A stretch of DNA of 16,286 nt from Anaerolineales bacterium (GCA_012032575.1 JAAUSP010000112.1:1-16286); one strand, 5' to 3'. Positions 7,794-15,344 are shown, numbered from the stretch's first letter. The notes: a model not told the origin generated them from the letters alone. Numbers and translations are program-made.

Positions 7794-8417
7794 ATGAAAA
7801 TTGCCAATCACTACACCTTCACCGCCGCCAGAGAACGCATCTGGCCGTTAATTTACGATCCGACGGCGCTGGCTGGCTTGATTCCCGGCTGCGAAAAACT
7901 GGAGCAGGTTAGCCCCGACGAGTATCGCGGCCAAATCCAGCTTCGGCTGCCGGCGGTGGTGGGGACTTATGAGACTTACGTGAAGCTGGTCGAACGCGAA
8001 GAACCCGGTTATTGTCTTTTTGAAGGCGAGGTGAGCGGCGGGCCTGGTTCCGTCAAAGGGACGGCTTCATTCCGGCTGGAGGCTCTCAGCGAGGGCGAAA
8101 CTTTAATGAGTTATGAAGGCCAGGGTGTTATCAGCGGCCCGCTGGGCCAGTTAAATTCACGCTTCATCGAAGGCATTGCCAACACCCTGATCAAGCAGGG
8201 CTTGGCCAAGTTGAATCAGCAGGCGCAACTTCAACAAGTTACAGGCCGGGATTTAGGGGATTGGGGGATTGAAAGTAAAAAGAAAAAATCCCCTAATCTC
8301 CTAATCCCGGCAATGATACTCCTTTGGAGGTTCTTATGCCACGCATCGTTGACTTATCTGTGGAAATTGGCGAGGCCACGCTCAGCCCGCCGTCGGTCAA
8401 TCAGCAGCTCAAGCTGA
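7794..8417 (+). CDS. CoxG-like SRPBCC protein, with an abnormal C-terminal extension
   Basis: 207 residues as read. Residues 1-148 form an SRPBCC/CoxG domain: KIANHYTFTAARERIWPLIY, IPGCEKLEQV, the central GTYETYVKLVERE, GSVKGTASFRLE and the C-terminal helix ANTLIKQGLAKLN. CoxG proteins are encoded with CO dehydrogenase-type molybdenum hydroxylases and are thought to help membrane recruitment or maturation. CoxG-type proteins usually end soon after the last helix. Here the frame continues through a palindromic repeat (8245-8311) and overlaps the next gene by 82 bp, ending in low-complexity RPRSARRRSISSSS. The last 55 or so residues are therefore probably not native: the repeat seems to have removed the old stop codon. 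The gene lies 33 bp after the regulator, with a weak ribosome binding site. Confidence 0.82.
   Translation: MKIANHYTFTAARERIWPLIYDPTALAGLIPGCEKLEQVSPDEYRGQIQLRLPAVVGTYETYVKLVEREEPGYCLFEGEVSGGPGSVKGTASFRLEALSEGETLMSYEGQGVISGPLGQLNSRFIEGIANTLIKQGLAKLNQQAQLQQVTGRDLGDWGIESKKKKSPNLLIPAMILLWRFLCHASLTYLWKLARPRSARRRSISSSS
8245..8311. repeat. Long palindrome of AATCCCCT-type units at the coxG-cyclase junction
   Basis: Arms at 8245-8270 and 8287-8311 start with GCCGGGATT and end with its complement. They pair over about 25 bp with one bulged base and two G-U pairs, around a purine-rich 16-nt loop. The right arm is built of AATCCCCT, AATCTCCT and AATCCCGG units. The sequence differs from the CGTGTTG family, but the design (arms made of short tandem units) is the same. 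It lies 12 bp before the cyclase ribosome binding site. Confidence 0.8.
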
Positions 8418-9007
8418 CCAGTTTTCATCGCGGCCCCGGCTTCTGGCAGGCCAGCAAGGTCGAAATGGTGCTGCACACCGGCTCGCACGTGGATTTTACC
8501 AGGCACGTCCAGGCCAACGGCGAAACCGCCGCCGATGTCTCGCTCGACCGGGTGTTTGGCGAGGCGCTGGTGGTGGATTTGAGCTTCGCCCAGGCCAATC
8601 ACCAAATTTCGGTGGCGGATATGGAAGTACACGCCCAGATGGTCCAAAAAGGCGATATTGTGCTGGTCCGCACCGACTGGACCGAGAAGCACTGGGGTAA
8701 CTTCCCCACCTACTACCTGGAGTCGCCCTACTGCGCCCCCGAAGCGGCCCAATGGCTGATTGACCGTGGGGCCAAAGCCATCGGCTTTGACTGCTTCAGC
8801 GAATACTGCGCCCGCCTGCCCGACTTTACCTCGGAGGAATTTATCATTCATAAAATCATTCTGGAAAATGGGGCCATTTTGATGCAGCAGTTAACCAACT
8901 TCTCGCAACTGCCCGTAGGCCGCCGCTTTCAATTTTTCGCCCCTTTCATTAAAATGCGGGGGGCGGAGGGATCGCCGGCGCGATTCTTTGCTTTGCTAGA
9001 CGACTAA
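8336..9007 (+). CDS. Cyclase-family metal-dependent hydrolase (kynurenine formamidase-like fold)
   Basis: 223 residues. The start ATG at 8336 has TTGGAGG 5 nt upstream; a TTG four codons earlier is part of that site and is rejected. The protein begins MPRIVDLSVEIGEATLSPP and carries HTGSHVDFTRH (about residues 48-58), a variant of the HxGTHxDxPxH metal-binding motif of cyclase-family proteins (kynurenine formamidase, isatin hydrolase). Further landmarks are GDIVLVRTDW and AIGFDCFSEY. Known members hydrolyse amides, formamides or lactam-like rings with Mn or Zn. In this position it probably processes the product or substrate of the neighbouring molybdenum hydroxylase, an inference from synteny. 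The Thr and Pro of the motif are replaced by Ser and Thr. The gene appears intact. Confidence 0.85.
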   Translation: MPRIVDLSVEIGEATLSPPSVNQQLKLTSFHRGPGFWQASKVEMVLHTGSHVDFTRHVQANGETAADVSLDRVFGEALVVDLSFAQANHQISVADMEVHAQMVQKGDIVLVRTDWTEKHWGNFPTYYLESPYCAPEAAQWLIDRGAKAIGFDCFSEYCARLPDFTSEEFIIHKIILENGAILMQQLTNFSQLPVGRRFQFFAPFIKMRGAEGSPARFFALLDD

Positions 9008-9010
9008 ATC

Positions 9011-9059
9011 CGTGTTGCGTATTGCGTGTTCCGTCAATTTTCACGCAACACGCAACACG
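9011..9059. repeat. Palindromic repeat, copy 2 (CGTGTTGCGT family)
   Basis: Arms 9011-9027 and 9043-9059 pair over 17 bp with one mismatch around a 15-nt loop. The left arm starts CGTGTTGCGT and the right arm ends ACGCAACACG. It lies 3 bp after the cyclase stop codon and 56 bp before the FAD-subunit start. Confidence 0.85.
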
Positions 9060-9114
9060 TACTACAAATGTTATCTCTATCGACAACACAAGATTCACCA
9101 AAGGAGGTGTCAAT

Positions 9115-9955
9115 GTGTCTGTAAAAGAATATTATCTGCCTCAATCCTTGACTGAGGCGACCGGCCTGCTGGCGAAACACGGCCCTTCGCTGCTGGTGAT
9201 GAGCGGTGGGACGATTGCCATGCCGCTGATCAACGAAGGCATTTCCATGCCCGAACGGGTGATGGGACTGCGGCAAGCCGGGTTGAACTACGTGCAGCGC
9301 AATAACGGCACGGTCGCCATTGGCGCAACAACGACGTTAACCCAGGTTTTGGGCGTGGAGGCGCTGCCTCTGCTCCAAACTGCTGCCGATAATGCCGGAA
9401 GCTGGTCCATCCGCAATATGGGGACCATTGGCGGCAACATCTTCGCCCCGCCGCCCGCTGGCGATGTGGCTGTCGCGCTGCTGGCCCTCGATGCCCAGGT
9501 CAAGCTGGTCAGTCAGAGCGGCGAACGGGTGCTGCCGCTGGCCGATTTCTACACCGGCTTTATGACCAATGTGTTGGAGCCGGGCGAACTGTTGGCCGAG
9601 ATTCAAGTGCCGGTGGCTGCCGGTCAAACCGCCTACATCAAGTATGGCCGCAAACACTCCGTGACCCCCGCCATTGTGACCGTCGCTGCCTGCGTGGTTT
9701 TGGACGGCTCGCAGGTTAAGGAAGCGCGGCTGGCCCTGAACGGCGTCGGGCCGCACCCGCTGCGGGCCAAACAGGCCGAAGCAGCGCTGCTTGGTTCGGC
9801 CCTGACCCCCGACTCCGATTGCGGCCGCGGCCCAGGCTGCCAGCGCCGAGTGTGACCCCTTCACCGATGCCATTGCTACGGAATGGTACCGGCGCAAGAT
9901 GGTCGGCGTGTATGTCAAGCGGGCGCTTTATCAAATTGCCGGATTGGAGGCATAA
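9115..9955 (+). CDS. FAD-binding (medium) subunit of a xanthine dehydrogenase/CoxM-type molybdenum hydroxylase; one frameshift
   Basis: Start GTG at 9115, 8 nt after a strong GGAGG; the in-frame codons back to 9022 run through the palindromic repeat and are rejected. The reading begins MSVKEYYLPQSLTEA. FAD-binding motifs are GGT at 31-33 and TIGGN at 104-108, both typical of the CoxM/XdhB family, which passes electrons from the 2Fe-2S clusters to an acceptor. The frame breaks near 9806: removing one C from the five-C run at 9806-9810 continues LTPTPIAAAAQAASAECDPF and WYRRKMVGVYVKRALYQIAG to TAA at 9953-9955, the expected C-terminus. The restored protein has 279 residues, normal for the family. 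A sequencing indel is likelier than a true mutation. The 2Fe-2S subunit starts 6 bp later. Confidence 0.88.
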
Positions 9956-9960
9956 TTATT

Positions 9961-10449
9961 ATGGCATCCAAAATTGTCAGTTTTACCCTGAACGGTCGAG
10001 AGACCGAAATCATGATTAAACCCATGACCACCCTGCAAACCGTACTGCGCGAGCAGTTGGACCAGACCGCCACCAAAACCGGCTGCAAACAGGGCGGCTG
10101 CGGAAGTTGCACCGTGCTGCTCAACGGCGAGCCGGTGCTGTCGTGCCTGCTGCCGGCTGAGGATGTAGCCGGGCAAAATGTCACGACCCTGGAAGGAATC
10201 ACCCCGGTGGACGGACTGCACCCGCTGCAAGCCGCCTTTTTCGATAACTTTGCGGTCCAGTGCGGCTACTGCTCGCCCGGTATGATTATGGTTTCCAAAG
10301 CGCTGCTGGACCGCAATCCCACCCCGTCGCGCGAAGAAATTATCCACGCGCTGACCGGCAATCTCTGCCGCTGCACCGGTTACGAGCCGATTATCCAGGC
10401 CGTCGAAGATGCGGCCGAGCGGCTGAAAGGAGCACAAAATGGGCGCTAA
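9961..10449 (+). CDS. 2Fe-2S (small) subunit of the molybdenum hydroxylase (CoxS/XdhC type)
   Basis: 162 residues, the usual length. The N-terminal plant-ferredoxin-like cluster is bound by C42, C47, C50 (CKQGGCGSC) and C62; the C-terminal cluster by C101, C104 (CGYC), C136 and C138 (CRC). All eight cysteines are present, so two 2Fe-2S clusters should form and carry electrons from the molybdopterin centre to FAD. The ATG at 9961 follows GGAGG by 10 nt; that GGAGG lies inside the last codons of the FAD subunit. The 3' end overlaps the large-subunit start by 11 bp (10439-10449), indicating translational coupling. The gene order medium-small-large is the same as in cox operons. The assignment is secure; the substrate of the complex is not known. 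Confidence 0.95.
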   Translation: MASKIVSFTLNGRETEIMIKPMTTLQTVLREQLDQTATKTGCKQGGCGSCTVLLNGEPVLSCLLPAEDVAGQNVTTLEGITPVDGLHPLQAAFFDNFAVQCGYCSPGMIMVSKALLDRNPTPSREEIIHALTGNLCRCTGYEPIIQAVEDAAERLKGAQNGR

Positions 10450-12804
10450 AGATGTCGAAAAAGCCGTCGAGAAAAAGCACAACGTCGTCGGACAGTCGGT
10501 GATGCGCCGTGATGGCATGGGCCACGTGACCGGCAAGACAGTCTTTGTTGACGACCTCAAATTCCCCAACATGCTGCACCTGAAGATGGTCCGCAGCCCG
10601 CTGCACCACGCTAAAATTAACGGGATTGACTTTTCCGAAGCCGAGAAAGTGCCCGGCTTTGTCAAGGCATTGACCTACAAGGACGTGCCCAAGAATATCT
10701 ACACCATCCTCTGCCTGATCGGCGTTGGCCCCGACGACGAGCCGGTGCTGGCCCAGGATCGGGTCCGCTTCAAGGGCGAGCAAATTGCCGCCATCCTGGC
10801 CGAAACCGAAGAAGCCGCGCTGGAGGCGGTCGCCAAAGTCAAGCTGGATTTGGAAGAGCTGCCCGCCGTCTTCGATATGGAAGAGGCGCTCAAACCCGGC
10901 GCACCGATTGTGACCGACTGGGGCACGAATTACTTTGTCTACGAAGGCCATCACTGCCGCCGAGTCCGCTACGGCGACGTGGAACAGGGCTTTGCCGGGG
11001 CCGATTATATCGTCGAGGAGCGTTACAGCACCAGCCCCGTCGAGCATTGCCCCACCGAAACCACCGCCTGCGTGGCCAAACCGGAAGCCGATGGCCGCAT
11101 TACTGTCTACACCAACACCCAGGCCATCTTTTTCAGCCTGGACAATGCGGCCCTGATCCTGCAAGTCCCCTTCAACAAGCTGCACTTTGTCGGCGGCACG
11201 GTCGGCGGCGGCTTCGGCGGCAAGGTGGACGTCATCACCGAGCCGATTGCGGCGCTGGCAGCTATGAAAACGGGCCGGCCGGTCAAGTACAAATACAGCC
11301 GCAGCGAGGAGATGCAGGTATCTTCGACCCGCAGCGCCTGGATCATTTACATTAAGGATGGCGTGACCAAAGACGGGCGGATCATCGCCCGGCAGGTCAC
11401 TTCTTATGCCGACGCGGCGCGTACAACCGCCACACCCCTTACGCTGTGACCAAGCATGCGGCCAACGCCGCCGGTCCTTACGCCATCCCCAACGTCTCGA
11501 TTGATGTCCACTGCGTTTTCACCAACCGCCAGCCGACCAGCGCTTTTCGCGGTTTTGGGGTAACGATGGCCTCGTTTGCCCTGGAATTACAGATGGACAA
11601 GATTGCCGAGACAGTGGGATTGGACCCCTGGGAAATCCGCCTGATCAACGCCTATCGCAACGGCGATATGAAACCGCACCGCAAAGTCACGGAGGACGCC
11701 ACCCTGGTCGAGACCATTCAGGCGGCGGCGGAACTGGTCGGCCACGAACTGCCCGACCACCTCAAGGCGATGAATTCCTGGGACAGAAATGGAGGCCAGC
11801 ATGGCTAAGAAACGCGGCGTCGGCATGGCCGCCGTCAATTATCCCACCGGCATGAACCTGGGCGGCGACCCCTCCCAGGCGTTAATTCACTCGACCACTA
11901 CCGGCACCTTTGTCATCAGCCTGTCCAGCACCGATTTGGGCCAGGGTCTTAAAACGGTCATCGCCCAGATTGGGGCCGAGGCGCTGGGACTGCCATTTGA
12001 AAATGTGCTGGTCAACACCGCCGATTCCGATACCGGCCCGCACTGCATGGGCACGTTTGCCAGTCGGGCGACCCATCGGGTGGGCAACGCGGTCATCGCC
12101 GCTGCCCTGGAAGCCCGCAAGGTGATGCTGGAAGTGGCCGGCGACGAGCTGGAGGTCAGCCCCGACGACCTGGAAACGGACGGGCAGGGCAATATCCGGG
12201 TCAAAGGCACGCCGGATCGCTCGATCAACATCGTCAACCTGGCCCTGGCCGCCCACTTCAAATACGGCAAAACCATCTCCGGGCGCGGTATGTTCATGAA
12301 GCCCAAAAGCGACGTGGACCCCGAAACCGGGGCGATGGACCCCGACTCGACTGAGGCCCATGCTTGCACCGTCGCTGAGGTGGAAGTGGACACCGAAACC
12401 GGCGAAGTGACCGTCTTGAGCCTCAAGAGCGCTTATGAAATCGGCTGTGAGGTTAACCCGGCGTTGGTCAAGGGGCAGATTACCGGCGGCGCTTTTATGG
12501 GCATGGCCCACGCCTTGTACGAGACGACCGCCCCCTACTACCCGGAGATGGAGCACCGGCCCAACAGCTTCAGCGATTACGTGCTGCCCGGTCCCACCGA
12601 ACTGCCGGTGATTGAAAGCGTGGTCCTGGAATATCCTTCGTCCACCGGCCCTTCGGGGTCAAAGGCGTCGGCGAGATGACCGCCAATCCGCCCATCCCGG
12701 CCATTGTCAACGCCATCAATAATGCCCTCGGCGTGCGCATCACCAGCCTGCCGGTCACACCGGAGAAGATATTGAAGGCGTTAGAGGCTAAGGCTGAGGC
12801 ATAA
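10439..12804 (+). CDS. Molybdopterin-binding (large) subunit, xanthine dehydrogenase family; three frameshifts
   Basis: The restored protein has 788 residues, the normal length. It holds the molybdenum cofactor and hydroxylates the substrate. Visible motifs: GRSxMRRDG-like start (GQSVMRRDGMGHVTGKTVFV), VGGTVGGGFGGKVDV (about 251-265), SAFRGFGVTMASF, and GPFGVKGVGEMTANPP near the C-terminus, containing the expected catalytic Glu. Three breaks each need one base: a G added at 11416-11417 (gives YADAGAYNRHTPYAV), a base removed near 11777-11782 (NSGTEMEASMAKKRG), and a C added at 12649-12651 (TGPFGVKGVGE). Sequence on both sides of each break is well preserved, so read errors are likelier than decay. 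AFRGFG replaces the AYRCSFR loop of form I CO dehydrogenase, so CO is not the likely substrate; a carbonyl or N-heterocyclic compound is more plausible. Confidence 0.88.
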
Positions 12805-12806
12805 AA

Positions 12807-12863
12807 CGTGTTGCGTGTTGCGTGTTGCGTCTCTCATTTACGGAACACGCAACACGCAACACG
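12807..12863. repeat. Palindromic repeat, copy 3 (CGTGTTGCGT family)
   Basis: The longest copy. Arms 12807-12830 and 12840-12863 pair over 24 bp with one mismatch around the 9-nt loop CTCTCATTT. Each arm is a tandem of the heptamer GCGTGTT. It begins 2 bp after the large-subunit stop codon and ends 33 bp before the EthD-like gene. Confidence 0.9.
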
Positions 12864-12896
12864 CATCTTAATTAACTATACGGAGACAAAACACCT

Positions 12897-13208
12897 ATGC
12901 TAAAAGTAATTTCCCTCATGAAACGACGCGACGATATGACGCTGGAAGAGTTTCGCCAGTGGGCCACGGTAGAGCATCCGCCGTTTGGGCTGAAACTGCC
13001 GGGCATTCGGCGCTATTTTATGAGCGTGGTCCTGGAAGACAGCCCCGATTTGCCCTACCACGCCGTGTCGGAGTTTTGGTTTGACGACAAAGACGCGATG
13101 ATGGCTGCTTTCGGCACCCCGGAAGGCAAAGCCGCTGCCGAAGACGCCATCGCCCACTGCTCCCTGCGAACGCGCCTGCTGACGGAAGAGACGACGATCC
13201 TGGCGTAA
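12897..13208 (+). CDS. EthD-domain small protein
   Basis: 103 residues forming one dimeric alpha/beta-barrel (ferredoxin-like) domain of the EthD type: a first strand MLKVISLMKRR, the helix MTLEEFRQWATVEHPP, a strand around IRRYFMSVVLED, AVSEFWFDD, then a helix DAMMAAFGTPEGKAAAED. Members are small dimers with roles in breakdown of ethers, quinones or polyketide-like rings; the function of most is unknown. CGGAGA lies about 11 nt before the ATG. It is the last gene of the cluster, directly before a bidirectional terminator, so it likely belongs to the same catabolic pathway as the molybdenum hydroxylase. Complete; no frameshift seen. Confidence 0.8.
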   Translation: MLKVISLMKRRDDMTLEEFRQWATVEHPPFGLKLPGIRRYFMSVVLEDSPDLPYHAVSEFWFDDKDAMMAAFGTPEGKAAAEDAIAHCSLRTRLLTEETTILA

Positions 13209-13211
13209 AAG

Positions 13212-13249
13212 AAAAGACCTGTCGGGGCTAATAACCTGACAGGTCTTTT
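13212..13249. terminator. Bidirectional rho-independent terminator
   Basis: A 12-bp perfect stem (AAAAGACCTGTC at 13212-13223, complement 13238-13249), with possible extra pairs closing the loop, followed by TTTTT on the plus strand and TTTTCTTTT on the minus strand. It separates the convergent EthD-like gene and the ATPase-TOPRIM unit and serves both. Confidence 0.9.
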
Positions 13250-13261
13250 TAATTCTGAAAA

Positions 13262-13813
13262 TTACAAAAGCCTCTGTAATTCGTCACAAGCCACATGAAG
13301 TGACGGCGGGGCATCGGCTGGTAATCCGACTGGGCAAATCTCAGAGGCGAGTCTCTCAACATAGGGTTTGCAGGCGCCTTCATTGTTGGTAAACTTCTGA
13401 TAGCTGGTTTGTTCATTAATAGTTTCACCCATCAGGTAATGAATCCACGTCTCGATATTTCTTTTTGGAGTGAACACAGCTATCTTTTCATTTCTCTGGC
13501 GTCTTTCTTGTCCATCATTTAGAAGCATTGAATCCATTTCTTTCAGGCGCTGTTCTACAGCATTGTTATCTGTATCAATAAACACTGCAAGACGAATGGA
13601 TGAAAGATACGGCGACTTACTACGGTAGGTTTTTACTTCGTTGGGATACTGCTCACGCACGTGATATTCACCTGATCCTTTGCCCTTTTCGTTTCGATTA
13701 ACTCGGATATCCCGATATCCCAAATCAAATCGAGTCATAAAGTACTTTCGAGCAAAAACTTCTTGCTGCAGATCCTCGCACAGGATCACAAGTGTTACTC
13801 CTCGCCTAGCCAT
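13262..13813 (-). CDS. Small TOPRIM-like protein, partner of the upstream ATPase
   Basis: 183 residues. The N-terminus reads VTLVILCEDLQQEVFARKYF, with an acidic residue (E13) after a hydrophobic strand; a second strand ends in the acidic pair D80-x-D82 (LAVFIDTDNN); KRNIETWIHYL lies at 117-127. Strand-E then strand-DxD is the TOPRIM pattern of metal-dependent nucleases and topoisomerases. The KRNIETW-like segment is reminiscent of RloB, DUF4276 and DUF4435 proteins, which pair with AAA ATPases in phage defence. I cannot settle the family by eye. The ATG overlaps the ATPase stop by 8 bp (ATGGCTAG), so the two are co-translated. Base composition is clearly more AT-rich than the neighbouring metabolic genes. 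Intact; it ends just before a shared terminator. Confidence 0.65.
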   Translation of the reverse strand: MARRGVTLVILCEDLQQEVFARKYFMTRFDLGYRDIRVNRNEKGKGSGEYHVREQYPNEVKTYRSKSPYLSSIRLAVFIDTDNNAVEQRLKEMDSMLLNDGQERRQRNEKIAVFTPKRNIETWIHYLMGETINEQTSYQKFTNNEGACKPYVERLASEICPVGLPADAPPSLHVACDELQRLL

Positions 13814-14906
13814 GGAGCCACCCTCTGGCTACAAGTTCTGAAATAGGCAGACCACTGTCATCCTCCGTAATTCTTTTGACTCGAACCGGTGTATTACTTT
13901 CACGATCAAACCAACATCCCGCAGATAAAGCCAAATAATCAATTAATTCTGGATGATGAGATATGAGCAACGCCTGGAGTTTGCCATCGCTACAAAAATC
14001 ATACAGCAAGGTTAGCCAGGGCTGAATTTCTGGTAAAGCCAAAAAATTCTCCGGTTCATCTATACATAAAGTATAATCTTCAGCTCGGGCATAATGAACG
14101 AGAGTATATAAAACAATTAAGGTTCTTTGGCCCTCGGAAAGCTCACTGAATCGGTATTCGTAATTACGCTTTTCATTTCCTATCGAGAAACGCAAATAGA
14201 GAACACGGTTTTTGTCGCTTATTTTATCAAATCTAAATGAGTCAAAATCTTCGATAACTTCTTTTAATGCTTCCCGAATTTGGAACGTTTTTCCTTGATC
14301 CTCAGAAATGTGGCGATACCAAGAAACAAAGTTTTCTGCCTGAGCAGTCAATCCTGCCTCTTCTTGGCTACTGTTTTCTGACATCAACATAGGATTAATT
14401 TGAACAATAACAAAACGACTAAAACGCTCTATAAACCAGGCTAATTTAGTATAATTATTTCTCGCGGGAATGGAAGCAACAGCCGACCGAGACGGAGTGG
14501 ATGGAAAATTGGGGCCTTCTAAGTGATAATCATCATAAAGTTGAACATTATCTTTCTCAAATTTGAGCAGAGGTTTATTATCAAACCACAAACTTTCATA
14601 ATCTAATCGAGCCTGTTTTGTCAATGTATCATGTTTAATTCGGAGTTCGTATTTATATACCCCCAAATTTCCCTCAATCTCTAATTCAAAAAGTTGAACT
14701 GGAGAATTTTGCCAGCGCGTCAGATCATCGGATTCAAAAAGATTTGTAACAGTTATACCATTCAGCAAAGACTGAATTTTCTGTAAAACATCAAACACAG
14801 TTGATTTACCAGCCCCATTCGGCCCAAGAAATAAGTTAATCGAATCAACAGAAAGTTCAAAGTTTACAAGACATCTAAAATTGTCAACATAGATTCTTTT
14901 AAACAT
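13806..14906 (-). CDS. AAA/ABC-type ATPase (SMC-like, defence-associated class)
   Basis: 366 residues from the ATG at 14906, which has GGGAG 7 nt upstream; a longer frame to 14981 would add 25 unlikely residues. It begins MFKRIYVDNFRCLVNFEL, typical of OLD/RecF-like AAA proteins. Motifs: Walker A GPNGAGKS (28-35), ABC signature LSEGQ (256-260), Walker B LCIDEPE (280-286), and the H-loop SHH (316-318). The middle (about 75-230) is a variable insertion that in relatives forms a dimerisation or sensing region. The pair with a downstream TOPRIM-like gene, overlapping by 8 bp, recalls PARIS (AriA/AriB) and RloA/RloB, where the ATPase senses phage proteins and unleashes the nuclease partner. AT-rich composition suggests horizontal gain. 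ATPase class is sure; a defence role is inferred. Confidence 0.85.
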   Translation of the reverse strand: MFKRIYVDNFRCLVNFELSVDSINLFLGPNGAGKSTVFDVLQKIQSLLNGITVTNLFESDDLTRWQNSPVQLFELEIEGNLGVYKYELRIKHDTLTKQARLDYESLWFDNKPLLKFEKDNVQLYDDYHLEGPNFPSTPSRSAVASIPARNNYTKLAWFIERFSRFVIVQINPMLMSENSSQEEAGLTAQAENFVSWYRHISEDQGKTFQIREALKEVIEDFDSFRFDKISDKNRVLYLRFSIGNEKRNYEYRFSELSEGQRTLIVLYTLVHYARAEDYTLCIDEPENFLALPEIQPWLTLLYDFCSDGKLQALLISHHPELIDYLALSAGCWFDRESNTPVRVKRITEDDSGLPISELVARGWLHG

Positions 14907-14925
14907 ATCACACTCCCTTAATCCG

Positions 14926-14954
14926 ATTGTAACGCGAGATGTTTCAAAAGTAAA
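14926..14954 (-). promoter_or_regulatory. Candidate proximal promoter of the ATPase-TOPRIM unit
   Basis: Minus strand TTTACT (14954-14949), 17-bp spacer, TACAAT (14931-14926). Transcription would start about 13-14 nt before the ATG, just including the GGGAG ribosome binding site. Confidence 0.45.
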
Positions 14955-15007
14955 ACGAGAAAACCCTTGTTGCTTTTTCACCTAAAACCACCCCCACTAC
15001 CAGAATA

Positions 15008-15016
15008 ATATTAGCA
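15008..15016 (-). promoter_or_regulatory. Candidate distal extended -10 element of the ATPase-TOPRIM unit
   Basis: Minus strand TGCTAATAT (15016-15008), with the same ATGCTA context as the other extended -10 promoters in this window, but no good -35. It would give a leader of about 95 nt. Confidence 0.3.
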
Positions 15017-15143
15017 TAGGGTGTAAACTCTCCAGTGCAGACGACGGCGCGGGCGGAACAAGTTTGCTTTTAGTCGAGTAATTCGTCCAAATAAAAGTTG
15101 CGATGTATCATGAAAGTATTAAACCACCAGGGATGAGGCGCTG

Positions 15144-15284
15144 ATGAAGCAAACAGGCATCAACCAAACTCTTGCTCCCGAAACCAAACAACTTCTACCT
15201 CCCGAAATCACCGCCGCCCTGGCCGACTTCCAACACCAACTCCTCAACCTGTTCCCCGGCGAAATCCAGCAAGCTCCGGGCTAA
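15144..15284 (+). pseudogene. Remnant of an MNT-type nucleotidyltransferase N-terminus
   Basis: A 46-codon frame: MKQTGINQTLAPETK, then ITAALADFQHQLLNLFPGEI and QQAPG before TAA. The helix ending in LFPGEIQQ is what precedes the GSxARGxxxxxSDxD core of minimal nucleotidyltransferases, such as MNT antitoxins; the frame stops just where that core should begin. A tiny frame before it (MYHESIKPPGMRR) ends in TGATG overlap with this ATG, as if both were parts of an older operon. I read it as a truncated remnant. A genuine small protein is possible but not supported by anything else. Confidence 0.4.
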
Positions 15285-15344
15285 AGCAGTAATCATGAAG
15301 GTATTTCCCCATGTGGGTTAGTTTGTGGTGCAAAACTCAGCAGA

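Noticed and set aside
9022..9114. Earlier start for the FAD-binding subunit
   Set aside because: The extra residues are translated from the palindromic repeat, and the GTG at 9115 has an ideal GGAGG site.
10391..11185. 264-codon open frame on the minus strand opposite the large subunit
   Set aside because: It is a long antisense frame produced by GC-rich codon bias; the plus-strand gene has clear family motifs throughout.
10439..12804. Form I aerobic CO dehydrogenase large subunit (CoxL)
   Set aside because: The gene order is cox-like, but the active-site loop reads SAFRGFG rather than AYRCSFR, so it belongs to the broader xanthine dehydrogenase family.
9011..12863. CRISPR array from the recurring CGTGTTGCG repeats
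   Set aside because: Copies are kilobases apart, palindromic and without regular unique spacers.
12807..12863. Rho-independent terminator after the large subunit
   Set aside because: The stem is strong but no T-tract follows on either strand, and its sequence belongs to the dispersed repeat family.
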